NCBI GenBank assembly: GCA_030710605.1
Contig: CP092880.1
Coordinates: 11,821,639-11,885,638, forward strand
DNA: 64,000 bases
Source of the DNA: Cordylochernes scorpioides
Lineage: Eukaryota > Arthropoda > Arachnida > Pseudoscorpiones > Chernetidae
Direction of reading: 5' to 3'
Made by a program: the position numbers and the translations under genes. The notes below the pieces were generated by a model. It made no database searches and was not told the DNA's origin. It saw only the letters and a program-made list of their open reading frames with translations. Below, piece by piece: positions 20,077 to 32,146 of this stretch (positions are counted from its first letter, which is position 1; each line of letters begins with the position of its first letter).

Positions 20077-21888
20077 TTAGGAAGATATAAATTCTCTGTA
20101 AATTTCTGGTAGGTCAATTTTCCTATTTATGCTTTCTGAATCTTTTATAGAGGCCCAGCTTTCTAAAAATAACCTGCAGTGCTTTTCTTTAATATTCTGG
20201 TATAAAATGGATGCTTTGTCAAATTCGGGTATATGATTATTGTTCAGTGCATGGTCTACTAGGATAGATAATGGTTTATGGATGCGTAGAGCTGCTTTGT
20301 GTTGGTTAATGCGTTCTTTCAATGCTTTGCTGGTTTCTCCAATGTAAGTGGCTGGACAGGTTTTGCACGGAATTTTGTAAATAATATTGTTTTTGTTTTC
20401 CTTTTTACTATTATTCTTGGTGTCTGAGTGGCGTAGAATTTGTTTTAAATTTGGTGTAGATTGATATGTGGCAATTATATTATATTTCTTCAATACTCTG
20501 GCGATTCTTTCTGATCCGTAACTGTATGGGAGAGAGCAATATCTTTTATCGGATTGATCATTGCTATTGTTTGAAGATGGGATTCTGGGAGTGTAAAAAT
20601 GTTTCTTGATGAATTTCTTCGGATAATTATTGTCTATCAACTCTTTAAAAATTATATTACTTTCTTCTTTTCTTTCAATATTCCTATTTGAGCAATGTGT
20701 AGTTAATCTTTTGGAAAGTGTTTTTACTACGGCGATTTTATTATGAATCGGACCAAAAGAGCTAAAATTTAAATAGTTTCCTGTGTGTGTAGGTTTTCTG
20801 TATATGGTGGTTTCTATATGAAGTTCATTTCTTATTAGTTGAATGTCTAAAAATGCTAATGAATTATTGTTTTCTATTTCGTGTGTGAACTTCAAATAAG
20901 GTTTGAGATTATTCAGAAAATATAGGAAAGTATCAATTTCTGTTTCAGTTATGCAAAATACGTCGTCTATATATCTCATCCATAATAAAATTTTTAAATT
21001 ATTTGCTTCAGTAATAATTTTGTCTATTTCATTCATGAAAATGTTTGCCAATGCTGCTGAAATAGGGTTGCCCATAGGCAAGCCTCTTATTTGCCTAAAA
21101 AATCTGTTTTTGAAGTTAAAATAGCTATATTCTAGACAAAGCTTCAATAAATCTATCAGGGCTTCTTTGGGAATAGGAAGGACTATTTCAGGATGGAGTT
21201 CTAGAAAAGACTTGAGGGCTAGGAGAGCTTCGTCGTGTGGGATTGATGTGTAGAGGGATTCTACATCAAATGAAACCATTCGATTATTACTGGGAATTTG
21301 TAGATTTTTGATAGTTTCAACGGCTACTATGGGATTGGGGACTGTATGAGGAAGTTGCTTCTGGAATGGAGATATTATTGATGACAAGTATTTTGTGAGA
21401 GGATAGAGAGGAGAGCCAGCATAGCTAACTATGGGACGTAATGGTGTGTTAGGCTTATGGACCTTTGGTAAGCCGTAGAAGTTGGGAAGATTATTTTCTT
21501 CTGCTTTCAAATTTTCGAAAGCTTTCTTATTGAGTTTATATGTGCGTATAATTTTGTTTAGTTTTCTATTGAATTCTTTGGTGATGTTAGTTAATGGGTC
21601 TTTAGTTAATTCTTCATAAACTTCTTTATCTTGTAATAATTGTTCTGTTTTGTAATTATATTCAGTTGTGTCCATGATTACTGTGTTTCTTCCTTTATCT
21701 GAAGGTGTTATTACTATTTCTAGGTTATTCTTCAATGAATTTATTGCTTTTCTTTCTTGGTGGTTTAAATTTGTTTTGTTTTGTCTTCTTAGTTTTTTAA
21801 TTATTGGTGCTATTTCTGTTCTAATTCTAGCCTTATTATCATCTTGCAAATGTTTTATAGAATTTTCGATATATATTTATATTAAAAA
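20077..21888 (-). CDS. Penelope-like element protein: reverse transcriptase plus GIY-YIG endonuclease
   Basis: An unbroken frame of about 590 codons from TTG at 21849, open back to about 21888. Residue numbers count from 21849: DKG (51-53), GLPKVHKP (126-133), LRPIVS, SFDVESLYTSIP (RT A region, 193-204), GLPMGNPIS (256-264), MRYIDDVFCI (catalytic YIDD, 291-300) and FLDIQL. A C-terminal GIY-YIG nuclease follows: IIYKIPCKTCPATYIGET at 489-505 with two Cys as in PLE zinc-finger variants, KER (511-513), and Glu 563 in LESW. The protein would copy PLE RNA and nick the target. No ATG opens the frame and a stop lies just upstream, so the N-terminus is missing or uses another start; RT and nuclease regions look undamaged. 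Neighbouring 3' UTR and termini are on the same strand. Confidence 0.9.
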
Positions 21889-22099
21889 GATTTTTTTCTG
21901 ATTTTTGAATTGTTGAGATAAGGTTTTGCTTTTGTTTTGTATACATGAATATTGTTATGGTATTGTTATGCAGTCGTTGGAAAGATATTAATAAAATAAA
22001 GGTTGAATCACAATTTACTTTAATTGGGCTAATGAAACATAATTAAGAAAGAAATACCTGATTTTAAGCGTAAATAATAAAGAAAATGAAAGACTTATT

Positions 22100-22185
22100 T
22101 ACATAATTTAAAAAAGGTTTGAGCCGGCCAACGGGAAACAACAACAATAGGTTATATAAAAGGAAGTTGCGACATCTGGTGGTAG
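22100..22185 (-). repeat. dispersed repeat Q, copy 1
   Basis: Minus strand: accaccagatgtcgcaactt, 'ctattgttgttgtttcccgt' and 'tggccggctcaaacc'. It matches 50490-50624 and 51755-51860. The nature of the repeat is unclear (3' part of a retroelement is likely). Confidence 0.5.
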
Positions 22186-22287
22186 ATATAAACAGAGAGA
22201 GAGAGAGTAATTTGTTCTAAGATTAATAATTTATAATAAAATATTATTTTTATATAACATATATATATATATAATTATTCCATAGAA

Positions 22288-22565
22288 GCATAGGGCCCCT
22301 CTCCCGTCAAAATAAACGTCAAAAACTGACGCCATCTATTGACCGTCGCCGCAACTAGCGGCCTCGGGTCGGTAACAAAGCCACGACACCAGCTTTGGCA
22401 AACTGAGAAGCGTCCACCAAGGGACCATGGCTTCGGGCTAATGACCCTTGTCAGTCTAGGGCGGACTTTATTCCATGATATCCACACGGGATCTAATAGG
22501 AATCCCCACAATCTACCAAAGAGGTGTTTTGCTGGCAAGGTGGCTGGACCAAATCTATGAAAGAT
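22288..22565. mobile_element. MITE family L, copy 2
   Basis: ctcccgtcaaaataaacgtc at one side; the inside matches the reverse complement of 12817-13135 (gtctagggcggactttattc, aagccacgacaccagctttg). The right TIR is not as clear. Frames on both strands are incidental. Confidence 0.6.
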
Positions 22566-22599
22566 AAAAGAAAAGTAGCGCTAAGAATATTTATAATTT

Positions 22600-23120
22600 T
22601 CAGCGATAGTGGCGCTAAGTTGATATCTTAAACTTCACCTTTGTTCGTGGTTCGGTTAAAGATATGGTAAACATATGGACAAACAAGAAAAATTACTCTT
22701 TCAGTTGGATATAAAACATTAAAACACGAGTTTTTGAATCATTCGATTTTTCAGTAGTTTTATACAATTGTCAGATATCTGTTGGGAAACAATATATAAA
22801 AACACAACTCATTATCTTTCAGCGCTAATTGTCTCCAAGATCAGAAAGAGTTAGAATTCTTCCTGAAATTAAGATATTGAAAGAAAATATTAGGATGGGA
22901 ATTGTTGTGGAATTCTCAGAAGCAAACATAAATGATGTGTAAAGAAACATCCATAAGAAACCTTTCTGACAAAAGAACACTTTCCCCTAACAGTCCCTTT
23001 CAAATGATGAAAAAAATTCGCTTTGATATACTTCAACCTCCAATGAACGATCACCTAAAGGAGAGACCAGGAGTGTCAGTCTTGAGGGGTTTAACTTGGG
23101 AAAAGAGTTCTGATGTACAT
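22600..23120. other. unassigned stretch
   Basis: AT-rich; 23030-23080 carries 'cctccaatgaacgatcacct', a weak MITE-like end also seen near 8890. No exon recognised. Confidence 0.3.
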
Positions 23121-23123
23121 TAA

Positions 23124-23412
23124 TAGACAAAACTAAAGGAGGTTGTACCTTTTAGCATGTATATCGGGACTCGGGCAATAACTCTGAAATATACACTCAT
23201 GGACAAAACTTAAGGAAGTTGTACTTTTTAGCATGTATATCGGGATTCAGACAATAACTCTGAAAGTTATTTTAAACACCTTTATTGAAGACATACCGAG
23301 ATAACCAAGTGTGAACAATATTGTTTCTGTCTCTTTCAAGGATATAAAAAAATAAAAAACAGTCAACCGGGTACATTAAAATCGGAATCTTCCTTAAATT
23401 TTGCCCATGAGG
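23124..23412. mobile_element. MITE family G, copy 1, with one extra terminal unit
   Basis: The element proper (23194-23412) begins CACTCATGGACAAAACTTAA and ends CTTAAATTTTGCCCATGAG. A second, diverged copy of its first about 63 bp (agacaaaactaaaggaggtt, 23124-23190) sits immediately outside. The TIR style and TA flanks fit a Tc1-derived MITE. Confidence 0.7.
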
Positions 23413-23756
23413 TATATCAACAATTCTGTAAAAATTGTTATAATATGCCAATATAATATATATTCATTCTTCCACAAAAAGAGAAAAATATTGTTTAAAT
23501 ATTTTTAAAAGGACAAAATCTTACAAAGAAACTAAAAACAAAAAGGTTTTTATATCCCCTGTTTTTTTATCTCTACCTTTTTTTCTTCTTTGTTCAACCA
23601 TTAAATTAAAAAGAGACGGGAGCTATTCCAGGGCATTTAAAAGATTTAAAGAAGTCTTTCCTTCAATTATATCTTTGGAGCTTTTGTTAATTGTCGCCAT
23701 ACAAACAACTCCTCTTCTTTTAATTAACAAACGCTCAGTGTTTAATAGAAAAACAA

Positions 23757-23856
23757 NNNNNNNNNNNNNNNNNNNNNNNNNNNNNNNNNNNNNNNNNNNN
23801 NNNNNNNNNNNNNNNNNNNNNNNNNNNNNNNNNNNNNNNNNNNNNNNNNNNNNNNN
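23757..23856. other. assembly gap (100 N)
   Basis: Exactly 100 N, a conventional placeholder for unknown length. It falls in the 5' part of the jockey-like LINE ORF1. Confidence 0.99.
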
Positions 23857-25281
23857 CACTATTTTACCAACCCCAAATACCCGGTAGGTACCCGTAAATA
23901 TTCAATTTGGAATATTCCAGAATGTCCAGAATTAAAAAATGAAGAAAATTCTCAAGCTTTGAAGAAATACTCCGGCGCGGTCGAAACCACCTTTGCCGAG
24001 CTAATAAATTTTATTGACTTTTACGAAAGGGAACTGTGCGAACTGCGCTCAAACTACCTAGAACACAATACTACAAAATCTCCCGCGAAGCTCCCAAGAG
24101 AAAAATCACCAGTAGCCGCAAAATAAACAACAACGCAAAACACAACCAGGTGCTCCAACCAAAGGTCACAAGGTAATCCTGAGCCAAAATTGCAAAATAA
24201 ACAGCCTGAAAAACCTCATGAAGCAGAAACAATCGAAATGTAAATCGAAGTGGCACCAAACAAAATGCCAAATCATGAACAAAACCATAAAAACTCTAAC
24301 TCATCAAAGAAATCTAACGAAACATCGAATAACAAACCTAACAATACCACCCCTAACCCCAAGATCAGAATACCACCGATTAAAATAAGCGGAGTAAAGG
24401 AATGGTCAGGCCTTAGAGATGGTCTTATCAAGTGTGCCAAACAAAAGCCAGAATTCTACACATCAGGCCGATACATCAACGTTCAGACTCACACAACATC
24501 GGACTACCGGACAGCTACCAAGTGGCTCGAAGATCGCCACTACACCTTCCACTTCAAGATCCTAGACGACGAAAAGTGCCTTAGAGTGGTCGTCAGAGGT
24601 CTCGACCGCTGCATCACCATCCCCGAAATACAAGAGGATCTGGAAAACAAGGGATTCGAGATGTCCAAACTTGCAAGATTACGAAATTCAAGAACAAAGG
24701 AGGAGCTACCACTAATCCAGGTAACCCTTCCTAAGACTGCAAGAAATAAAGAAATTTACAATATCACAGATCTATGCGACATGAAGTGCAACGTCGAGGC
24801 TTACAGGGCTCCCAAAGGCCCCGGACAATGCCATAGGTGCCAAAACTTTGGGCACTCTCAGTTTGAATGCAGGGAAACTCCCAAATGTGTAAAATTTGGA
24901 GAAAATCATTTCACATCCGAATGCACCAAAGAAAAAGAAGCCCCAACTAAATGTGCAAACTGCCAGGGTCATGACACAGCAAGTTGGCGTGGTTGCCCAC
25001 TATACAGAAAGATAAATAGAGTGCCCCAAACTCAAAATAATCAGAAACCAAACCTCAATACAGGAAAAGAAATATCCAGCCCTATAGGTCCAGACCCTTC
25101 TGAAATTCCCCATCCCAATCAAAACAAGAACAAAACTCCACATGTTAATAAAGAACGTCCCAATCCTCCTTCAGCCACTAAGGTCAACCAACTAGAGAGC
25201 GCTATCAAAAAGGCTCTCAGTGACCCCGCAATAATAGCCAACATCATGAAGAACGTTGTAGACACCTTTAGATGTAAATGA
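23857..25281 (+). pseudogene. jockey-clade LINE ORF1 (gag-like, zinc knuckles), two nonsense codons
   Basis: One reading frame runs from the gap edge (HYFTNPKYPVGTRKYSIWNI) to TGA at 25279-25281, broken only by in-frame TAA at 24124-24126 and 24241-24243. The first ATG after the second stop is at 24265. The C-terminal half carries a pre-C2HC-type region and three zinc-knuckle motifs: CHRCQNFGHSQFEC (intact), CVKFGENHFTSEC (second Cys replaced by Phe) and CANCQGHDTASWRGC (intact). This gag-like protein coats LINE RNA in cytoplasmic and nuclear particles. Its stop overlaps the ORF2 start as ATGA (25278-25281), which suggests termination-reinitiation. The 5' end is hidden by the gap. Confidence 0.85.
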
Positions 25282-28087
25282 ATCACAAAAATATGTATAA
25301 AAATAGCCTTCGAATCGTTCACAGGAACGCGTGCAGTCTTCGAAACAAAACAACAATTCTCAGAATTCCTGAACGACCACGACATCGACATCGCACTAGT
25401 GTCAGAAACCTGGCTTAAGCCGTGCCATAAAATGAGGATTCAAAACTTCATCACCCTCCGCAACGACAGACTAACCGGACAAGGTGGTGGAACTGCCATA
25501 TTCATCCACAAGAAGTACAGCCATGCACCTATTCATGCCACCACCTCGAGCCTGGAAACAACAGGAATTTCTATCAAAAACAAAAACGGGTTAAATATGA
25601 ACCTGTATTCGTGCTACAAACCACCAAACACCTATCTAGATCAAACCGATATCTATAACATTTTTTCAACGGACACACCGACCATCATAGCAGTGGACCT
25701 AAACTGCAAACATCCTGCCTGGGGTTCCACCACCACTAACCCAAGCGGGAGAAGGCTCCAAAACGCAATCAACGTTATGGACCTAGATGTGAGCTACCCC
25801 GACGAACCTACTCATGACTCACCTCCAGACATCATTGATATCGCCGTGCACAAAAACATCTCCCAAAGCGCATACTCTAAAGTCTTGCACGAACTAACCT
25901 CTGATCATCTCCCAGTACTACTTGTGCTACAGGATTTCAAAATCTCCTACTCAAATACAAAAATAAAAATTACAGATTGGGCCCCATTCAAGTACAAAAT
26001 GGAAATCGCTGAACCTCCTGAACTGATCCTAGATACATCTTCAAAAATAGACAAGGCCATTACACACATTGAAGAACAAATGGTGCAAAATTTGAAAGAT
26101 TCAACAAAATATAAGGACCCGGAACTAGAACGAAGATATCCACCTCACATTAAAGAAAAAATACAATCCACCAACATACTAAGAAAAAAAAAGAAAAAAA
26201 CCTGCGACCCCCGAGATAAATCAGCCTACATGACGGCCCGGAGAGAATCACAGAAACTTACAAGAGAGCACGATAACACCAGCTGGGACCACTTTATCGA
26301 AAACTTGAAAGTCACGGACCAAACCATTTGGAAAGCCATCAAACGATTATCCAACTCTGAAAAAAAGAAATAACACTGATGACAAACAATGGGCAGACAC
26401 TAACCACAGAAGAAGCAGCTGAATCATTTGCCAACAACTATGAAAAACAGTTCACCCCCAATCCCTATACATCCCACTCCAAACCTACTCGTACATACAT
26501 CAAACGTGTGAATTCATACATGGAAAAAAATAAAGAAACAGGACTAGAACCAACAAACATTGGCGAAATAAAAGCGATTATTGAATATCTACCAAATAAA
26601 AAAGCTCCTGGAATCGACGAATTGCCTAATGAAGCTCTCAAACTGCTCCTTAATCATATACTAGCATCAATAACCGAAATCTTTAACGCCTCACTGCAGC
26701 TTGCCCACTTCCCTGATAGATGGAAAACGTCCATTATCTGTCCCAAACTTAAAAAAGGAAAATCCATGCATGAACCAACAAGCTACAGGCCTATTTCGCT
26801 GTTACCTGCCATCTCAAAACTATTCGAAAGAATTGTTTTAAGAAGACTCAGAAAATCCCTAGAAGAAAAGAATCCACTCAGACCTGAACAATTTGGCTAC
26901 CAAGCCAAGCACTCAACATTGCACCAGCTAGTTGTTGTCACTGAAAAAATAAGAAAAGCCATGGACCTAGGCCAAATAACAGGAGCCGTATTCTTCGATA
27001 TTGCCAAAGCATTCGATAAAGTCTGGCACGAAGCCCTTCTCTACAAAATGTGCAAAAAGCACCTTCCTGGAGACATCATAAAAATAACGCAAAACTTCTT
27101 AACAAATAGAACATTCAAGGTACGAGTCAAAGACGAACTTTCAACACCTAGGAACATCCTTGCCGGGGTCCCCCAAGGATCAGTCACAGGACCAACCTTA
27201 TTTGACATATATATAGATGACTTCCCCTGTATTGAAGACACCTCTTTACACCTATTTGCCGATGATACCGCCATTTTGGCCTCGACATACGACTTCGACA
27301 GACTCCACATGAAACTACAAGAGGCCTGCCTCTTTTCCACGCTCTGGTGTAAAGAATGGCGAGTCACAATGAACCCCCAAAAAAGTGAAGCAATCATTTT
27401 CTCCAGAAAAAAAGACAAAATTGAGAAACCTTTAGACGAACTTTTTGTCTTCGAAGACAATATTAAATGGAAAGATAACATCCGATACCTAGGGATGACC
27501 CTAGACGAGCACCTAACCTTCAAAAACACATTGAAAACAGAATTAATTTGGCGAAAGCTGCCCAACACCGACTATCCCTACTTCTAGGACCGAAAAGCAA
27601 ATTATCCCTTCATTGCAAAAGAACCATTTACACATCAATAATAAGACCAATACTCATATATGGCCATCCCATTTTTATGACAGCACATAAGACCATCCTT
27701 AAAAAGCTAGAAGTCTTTGAAAATAAAATGATCAGAAAAATCATGTCTCCACCCTGGTTCGTTCGGAACACAATTCTCAGGATCGATCTAAATATCGAAA
27801 ACATCAATGACTACACTATTAGACAATCATTTAAATTCTATGAAAAATCCGAAAAATTAGAAAACCCCACCTTTAAGGAAGCCACAAACTACAAATGCGG
27901 AAAAAGGAAAAAAATAAATTTAAAACCTAGACAAATTCTCCATCAATTAAGCCAAAATGACGAAAAGTGGAAAAAAAGGAAAAACAAACCCACCTTGAAT
28001 ATCAAACAAGCCAGACAAAACCTTCTCAAGAACAATATCCCCAAGGACCTGAGAATCCGAACCCAACGACATCAATATAAATTGTAA
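25278..28087 (+). pseudogene. jockey-clade LINE ORF2: APE endonuclease and reverse transcriptase, frameshifted
   Basis: Begins at ATG 25278. The frame shifts near 25345, then encodes the endonuclease (VSETWLKP, DLNCKHPAWGS, SDHLPVLL) to 26373. A shift in the A-run of 'ctgaaaaaaagaaataa' leads to the RT frame 26379-27587 (KKAPGIDELPNEALK, SYRPISLLPAISKLFE, FFDIAKAFDKVWHEAL, GVPQGSVTGP, FADDTAIL). A third shift near 27545 leads to the C-terminal part 27548-28087 (LSLLLGPKSKLSLHCKRTIY, IIRPILIYG). All catalytic motifs are present, with FADD at the active site. The lesions are single-base type, so the copy is inactive but fairly young. Confidence 0.9.
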
Positions 28088-28190
28088 ATGAACAAACCCT
28101 GTACATCCCCCACAGTATATTGTAAATATGATGATCTAGGTTGCTCTTTTTGAGCGGTACCTAATAAAGTTATTTGGAACTTGGAACTTG
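28088..28190 (+). repeat. 3' UTR and tail of the jockey-like LINE
   Basis: Short 3' UTR with 'cctaataaagttatttggaa' ending in a tandem ACTTGGAACTTG. No poly(A). Confidence 0.6.
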
Positions 28191-28394
28191 CATACCTATT
28201 ATATGTAAATATATATTTATTTACTATATTAGCTTTCTGTATTATAAAAATGAAATGAAATTGGATGTAAAGACATTCTAAAAGGAATATTTATTTTATT
28301 ATTAAACTAGACATATCATACAGCTTATCCCTGTTTCTGTTCAAGTATATGTTTGCCGTAACACCTTGATTTTCAAACGGTTTATTAATGGCAG

Positions 28395-28735
28395 AAATGC
28401 AATAAAACTTCAATAAGAGGACTTAATTTTGCTATAAAATAGCTCTCTGAAAAGGACAGTTTTTATCGCCAAAATTACAATTTTTACTAATTATCAGCTA
28501 TTTGGTAAGATACTACTTCTTCCTAAATGACACTCTGCAACTAGATATCCATTTTTTTAGAAAGAGATTCTACTCTAGTAGTAACGTAGCTGTGGCAGAA
28601 GCGTCATATTCATTGTACATAATATCATGCATATAAATATATAATTATATTTTTAAATTAGTGCAGACTATGTACTTTTTCATGTATTGGCAAGATGTCA
28701 ATAAAATTATTTTAATTGTCAATTGTCTAGTAGTA
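28395..28735. repeat. degenerate MITE C-like segment and CR1-like 3' tail
   Basis: 28395-28580 resembles MITE C (aaaacttcaataagaggact ... agaaagagattctactctag). 28620-28735 ends in 'gtcaataaaattattttaat' followed by tandem TGTCAATTGTC, the same tail as at 62290-62398, which looks like a CR1-type LINE 3' end with a short terminal repeat. Confidence 0.4.
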
Positions 28736-28739
28736 ACGT

Positions 28740-29265
28740 AAGAAATGTATCCATATTTTATTTTTAATCATTTTCTCCGACCACAGACTATTCAAGTTAG
28801 ACAAAACAATTTTGCATATTTCCGTGGATCAAAACTACAACAGTAATTTCTTCCAAACTTGACTATTGTGTTGAAAATCTATCCAGAGATAGTTCAATTA
28901 ATGTGAAAATGTATGCGGAAGGAATAAAGAAGTAAGTATTGTCTTATTGTATTTATATAGATGAAGACATTTAGATGAACACCGTGAAACGATCACATCA
29001 AACCCCGGCTATAGAAGATGCACCCAATACCTCGGTGGCTTCTCTACCACAACAGATGACCGGCTAGCACGCCATGCTACCAACTTCCTGAATAATTAAG
29101 GCCCAAGATAAATCCCGAGGTAAAAAAAAGAGCATAAAGCAGGATTAAAGTAAATGGAAGAAAGATGTAAATGGAATAAATCAGTTCATGAGTAATGGCG
29201 TTTCGGATTAAAATATCGACACCATTGCTGAGAGGTCATCAAAGAATTTTCACGTTTGATATCTT
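28740..29265. other. unassigned stretch
   Basis: Nothing recognised apart from generic AT-rich sequence; 28990-29100 is slightly GC-richer without a convincing frame. Confidence 0.3.
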
Positions 29266-29269
29266 TTTT

Positions 29270-29640
29270 TTTTTTAAAGCTTTTATTTAACTTGCTTTTC
29301 TGTCTGTCTGTCCACAAATCTTGTAATAGATTTTTAATATACTTCTAGAGCACGTACGAATCTGAAATTTGGTACATTTTTCAGAACCCGATGACAATGC
29401 AATTTGACAAATATTCAGACTTCTGGGTTTTTCAAGGTGGCCGGAAATAGACAAATTTCCAAATTGCTTTTTAAATTTTGCAAATTAATTTTGATATACT
29501 TCCAGATCACATAGAAGTATGAAACTTTTAACACTCATTCAGTTCAATGAACAATGCAAGTGTGCAAATTTTCAGACTTCTGGGTGGCCGAAGTGGTCAG
29601 GAATGAATAAATTCCTTTTTACTGTATTTTAATAAAAGCT
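29270..29640 (-). repeat. dispersed repeat P, inverted partner 1
   Basis: 'aagcttttatttaacttgct', 'tctgtctgtctgtccacaaa' and 'tgatttcag'-style text (cccgatgacaatgc) match, in reverse, 31370-31625, and also 49690-49925. The two copies at 29.3 and 31.5 kb face each other around the LINE F 3' UTR and the Tc1 element. Confidence 0.6.
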
Positions 29641-29745
29641 TTTTTAAAAAATGCATTTTTTTTATTTCAACGCATAAAACGCGTTATCCCGACTAGGGAT
29701 AATTACTTCGATTTACATTTTTAAACAGGAACAGTTATAAATATA

Positions 29746-31232
29746 CACTGGTGTCCAAAAAATAAGAAACTTAACCAATATTGAAATTTCTCAAAAGCTA
29801 ATTTATTAACAAATATAAAATTTAGTATACAAATAGTTTAAACTATAGAGAATTTGACTAGCTATATGAAAATAAAAAAAAAAAAATTGAAATTATTAAA
29901 TATGCAAATTATTACCAACATACCCAAAGTTAAGGTTCCAGATCTTAAAGAAATAAGATATCAATAGGGAGTATGATCACCTCTAACAGCTATCAAGGTC
30001 TCACAGCAAGCCCTCATACTGTTTACCAGGCTTTGGAGGAGGTCCAGGGGTAGTAAACCCCACTCCTCCAATAGAGCAGTTCTTAGCTCAACGAGGGTTC
30101 TGGGAGAGGGGTGACGAGCTCCAATACGCCTCCCTAGAGCATCCCACACATGCTCTATTGGATTCAGGTCCGGAGATCTGGCTGGCCAATACATCCTTCG
30201 AATATTCTCACTCTGGAGATATTCATTGACTAGCCTAGCCCTATGCGGACGAGCATTATCGTCCATAAAAATTGAATTGTGACCAATTTGATCTCTATAA
30301 GGTCTTAGATAGAGCTCAAGGATCTCGTCCCTGTACCTTTGGGCAGTTAAAGTGCCCCCAGAAAAAATGTGGAGGGGTGTGCGTCTGCTAGAACTGATGC
30401 CAGCCCAGACTAAGAGACTGCCTCCTCTAAAACTGTCTATTTCCCTGATGTTACTGGGATGATAGCGGGTTCCAGGCTCCCTCCAGATGAAAACTCGTCG
30501 AGAATATGTGTTTAAACTAAATCTTGACTCGTCACTGAAGAGAACATTGGCCCACTGATCATGAGTCCAGGCGTGATGTTCCAAGCACCAATTCAAGCGG
30601 GCCCTCCTGTGTGCAGAGGTTAAAGGGATACAGATCATTGGTCGTCTTGCATAAAGAGCACCTTCGTGAAGCCTTCAGTTTGTCTTGAAATTCTCGTTCC
30701 AGTAGCACTTGAGAGTTCATTAGAGAGTTGAATAGCTGTCATCTCCCTATGGCGCTTGGCAGTTACGACCAGATAACGGTCTTCAGAGGTAGCTGTTTTT
30801 CTTTTTCTACCAGAACCTTCTTTTCTTTTGATGGTTCCTGTCTCAATGAACTGTTTCCATATTTTGCTGACCACAGATTTATTCACATTTAGCCATTTTG
30901 CTACTTCAACTTGTGATTGCCCTGCCTCCATTCTTCCAACAGCTCTCCATTTTAAATCATCTGCTAAAATTTTTCGTAAACTCATAATTAACTAAGAATT
31001 AAATGAAATTATAATTGGACAATTCTTAGATGGGGTAAACGACACGCCAAATAGCACACTTATAAAGACAAGCAAAATTTTGCATATTTTCAATTTTACC
31101 TAATCGAATGGGGTCGATAAATAAATTCTACGACTTAAAATACCTCATTAAATTACTTTTTAGCTCTTAGCGTTGTATATTTTAAAACATATCATTAAAA
31201 AACAAAAGTTTCTTATTTTTTGGACACCAGTG
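29746..31232. mobile_element. Tc1-type DNA transposon (1,487 bp)
   Basis: TIRs CACTGGTGTCCAAAAAATAA at both ends in inverted orientation, with TA duplicated at 29744-29745 and 31233-31234. It contains one broken transposase gene on the minus strand. Complete element boundaries are directly visible. Confidence 0.9.
29961..30985 (-). pseudogene. Tc1-like transposase (DD34E), frameshifted
   Basis: The N-terminal part (30985 down to about 30677) has a paired-type helix-turn-helix: MSLRKILADDLKWRAVGRME, AGQSQVEVAKWLNV, SVVSKIWKQF. After ISRQT a small deletion shifts the frame. The catalytic part resumes as RLHEGALYARRPMICIPL and runs to 29961: FSDESRF (first Asp), DDNARPH (second Asp), SPDLNPIEHVWD (Glu). 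Thirty-four residues separate Asp and Glu by my count. Would excise and insert the element at TA; inactive as it stands. Confidence 0.9.
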
Positions 31233-31369
31233 TATTATACAAAAAATTAAATCTATAAAAAAAAAACAATAAGATATATTAGAATCCTTCCAGGTTAGAA
31301 AGATAATCATGTAATCATAAAAATGTATTTTGACTTATTCATTATTTAATCCTCAATTCCATGTGTAAA

Positions 31370-31625
31370 ATGACTCTATTTGAAATAAAATTTTGAAAAG
31401 CAATTTGAAAATTTGTCCAGTTTCTGGCCATTCTGACAACTGCTAAGTCTGAAAATCTGTCAACCTAAATTGTCATCAGGTTCTAATAAGTGTACAAAAT
31501 TTTATTTTTCTACGTGCTCTAGAAATATACTAAAACTCGATTACAAGATTTGTGGACAGCCAAACAGCCAGACAGACAGACATGAAAGCAAGTTAAAAAA
31601 AGCTTTTAATAATATAGCACAACAT
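31370..31625 (+). repeat. dispersed repeat P, inverted partner 2
   Basis: 'gatttgtggacagccaaaca', 'cagacagacagacatgaaag' and 'aagttaaaaaaagcttttaa', the reverse of 29270-29460 apart from small indels. Confidence 0.6.
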
Positions 31626-31679
31626 AGATCCAGTTGGAAAGCTACATTTTTTAAGAGATTTCATATCTTTATTTATTAA

Positions 31680-32140
31680 ATAAATAATATTAATTTTCTA
31701 TTTTTATCTATTACTAGTAAAGGGTTTATTAAATAATTTTGTTTAGAAGGCGTATGAAGTTCATTTAAAATGATTTGTCTTGAAATTTGGTGTATGTTAA
31801 TTCGCCAGGCTTAAACTCTATTTCGAATTTGTATTTTTTCTTTAGATTTTTGATGAAATTCCATTAGGTTTTACCTGAAATTTGTTCATGAATTCTAATT
31901 ATATTTTTCTTGAAATCATTTGAAAGAACGAAATCCTATAATTTTTTTCTTTTCGAAATCTATATTGCAGACATTAATTCCAATTATAGAAAAGAGAGGT
32001 TTATTCTAGAACTGTATTGGAAACAGAAACACCCATTATAATATCTTTTTTGTTAAATCTGTTTAAAAATGTCAAGGGGTGGGTGGAACAAAATCTATGA
32101 AACCATTCCAATATATAATTCAACGTATTAATTAGAAAGG
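31680..32140. other. unassigned AT-rich stretch
   Basis: No element or exon recognised; 32085-32110 (gggtggaacaaaatctatga) resembles a MITE L edge. Confidence 0.3.
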
Positions 32141-32146
32141 CATATA

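Larger units (their letters stand above)
29641..31340 (-). repeat. LINE F 3' UTR, interrupted by a Tc1 element
   Basis: Minus strand: 'aatgtaaatcgaagtaatta', TCCCTAGTCGGGATAACGCG, TTTTATGCGTTGAAATAAA. The hairpin ATCCC-TAGC-GGGAT and the TTGAAATAAA tail recur at 52203-52500 and 56430-56500. The Tc1 element 29746-31232 is inserted at a TA inside it. Confidence 0.55.

Noticed and set aside
27041-27568. 175-codon minus-strand ORF
   Set aside because: Shadow of the LINE reverse-transcriptase frame on the plus strand.
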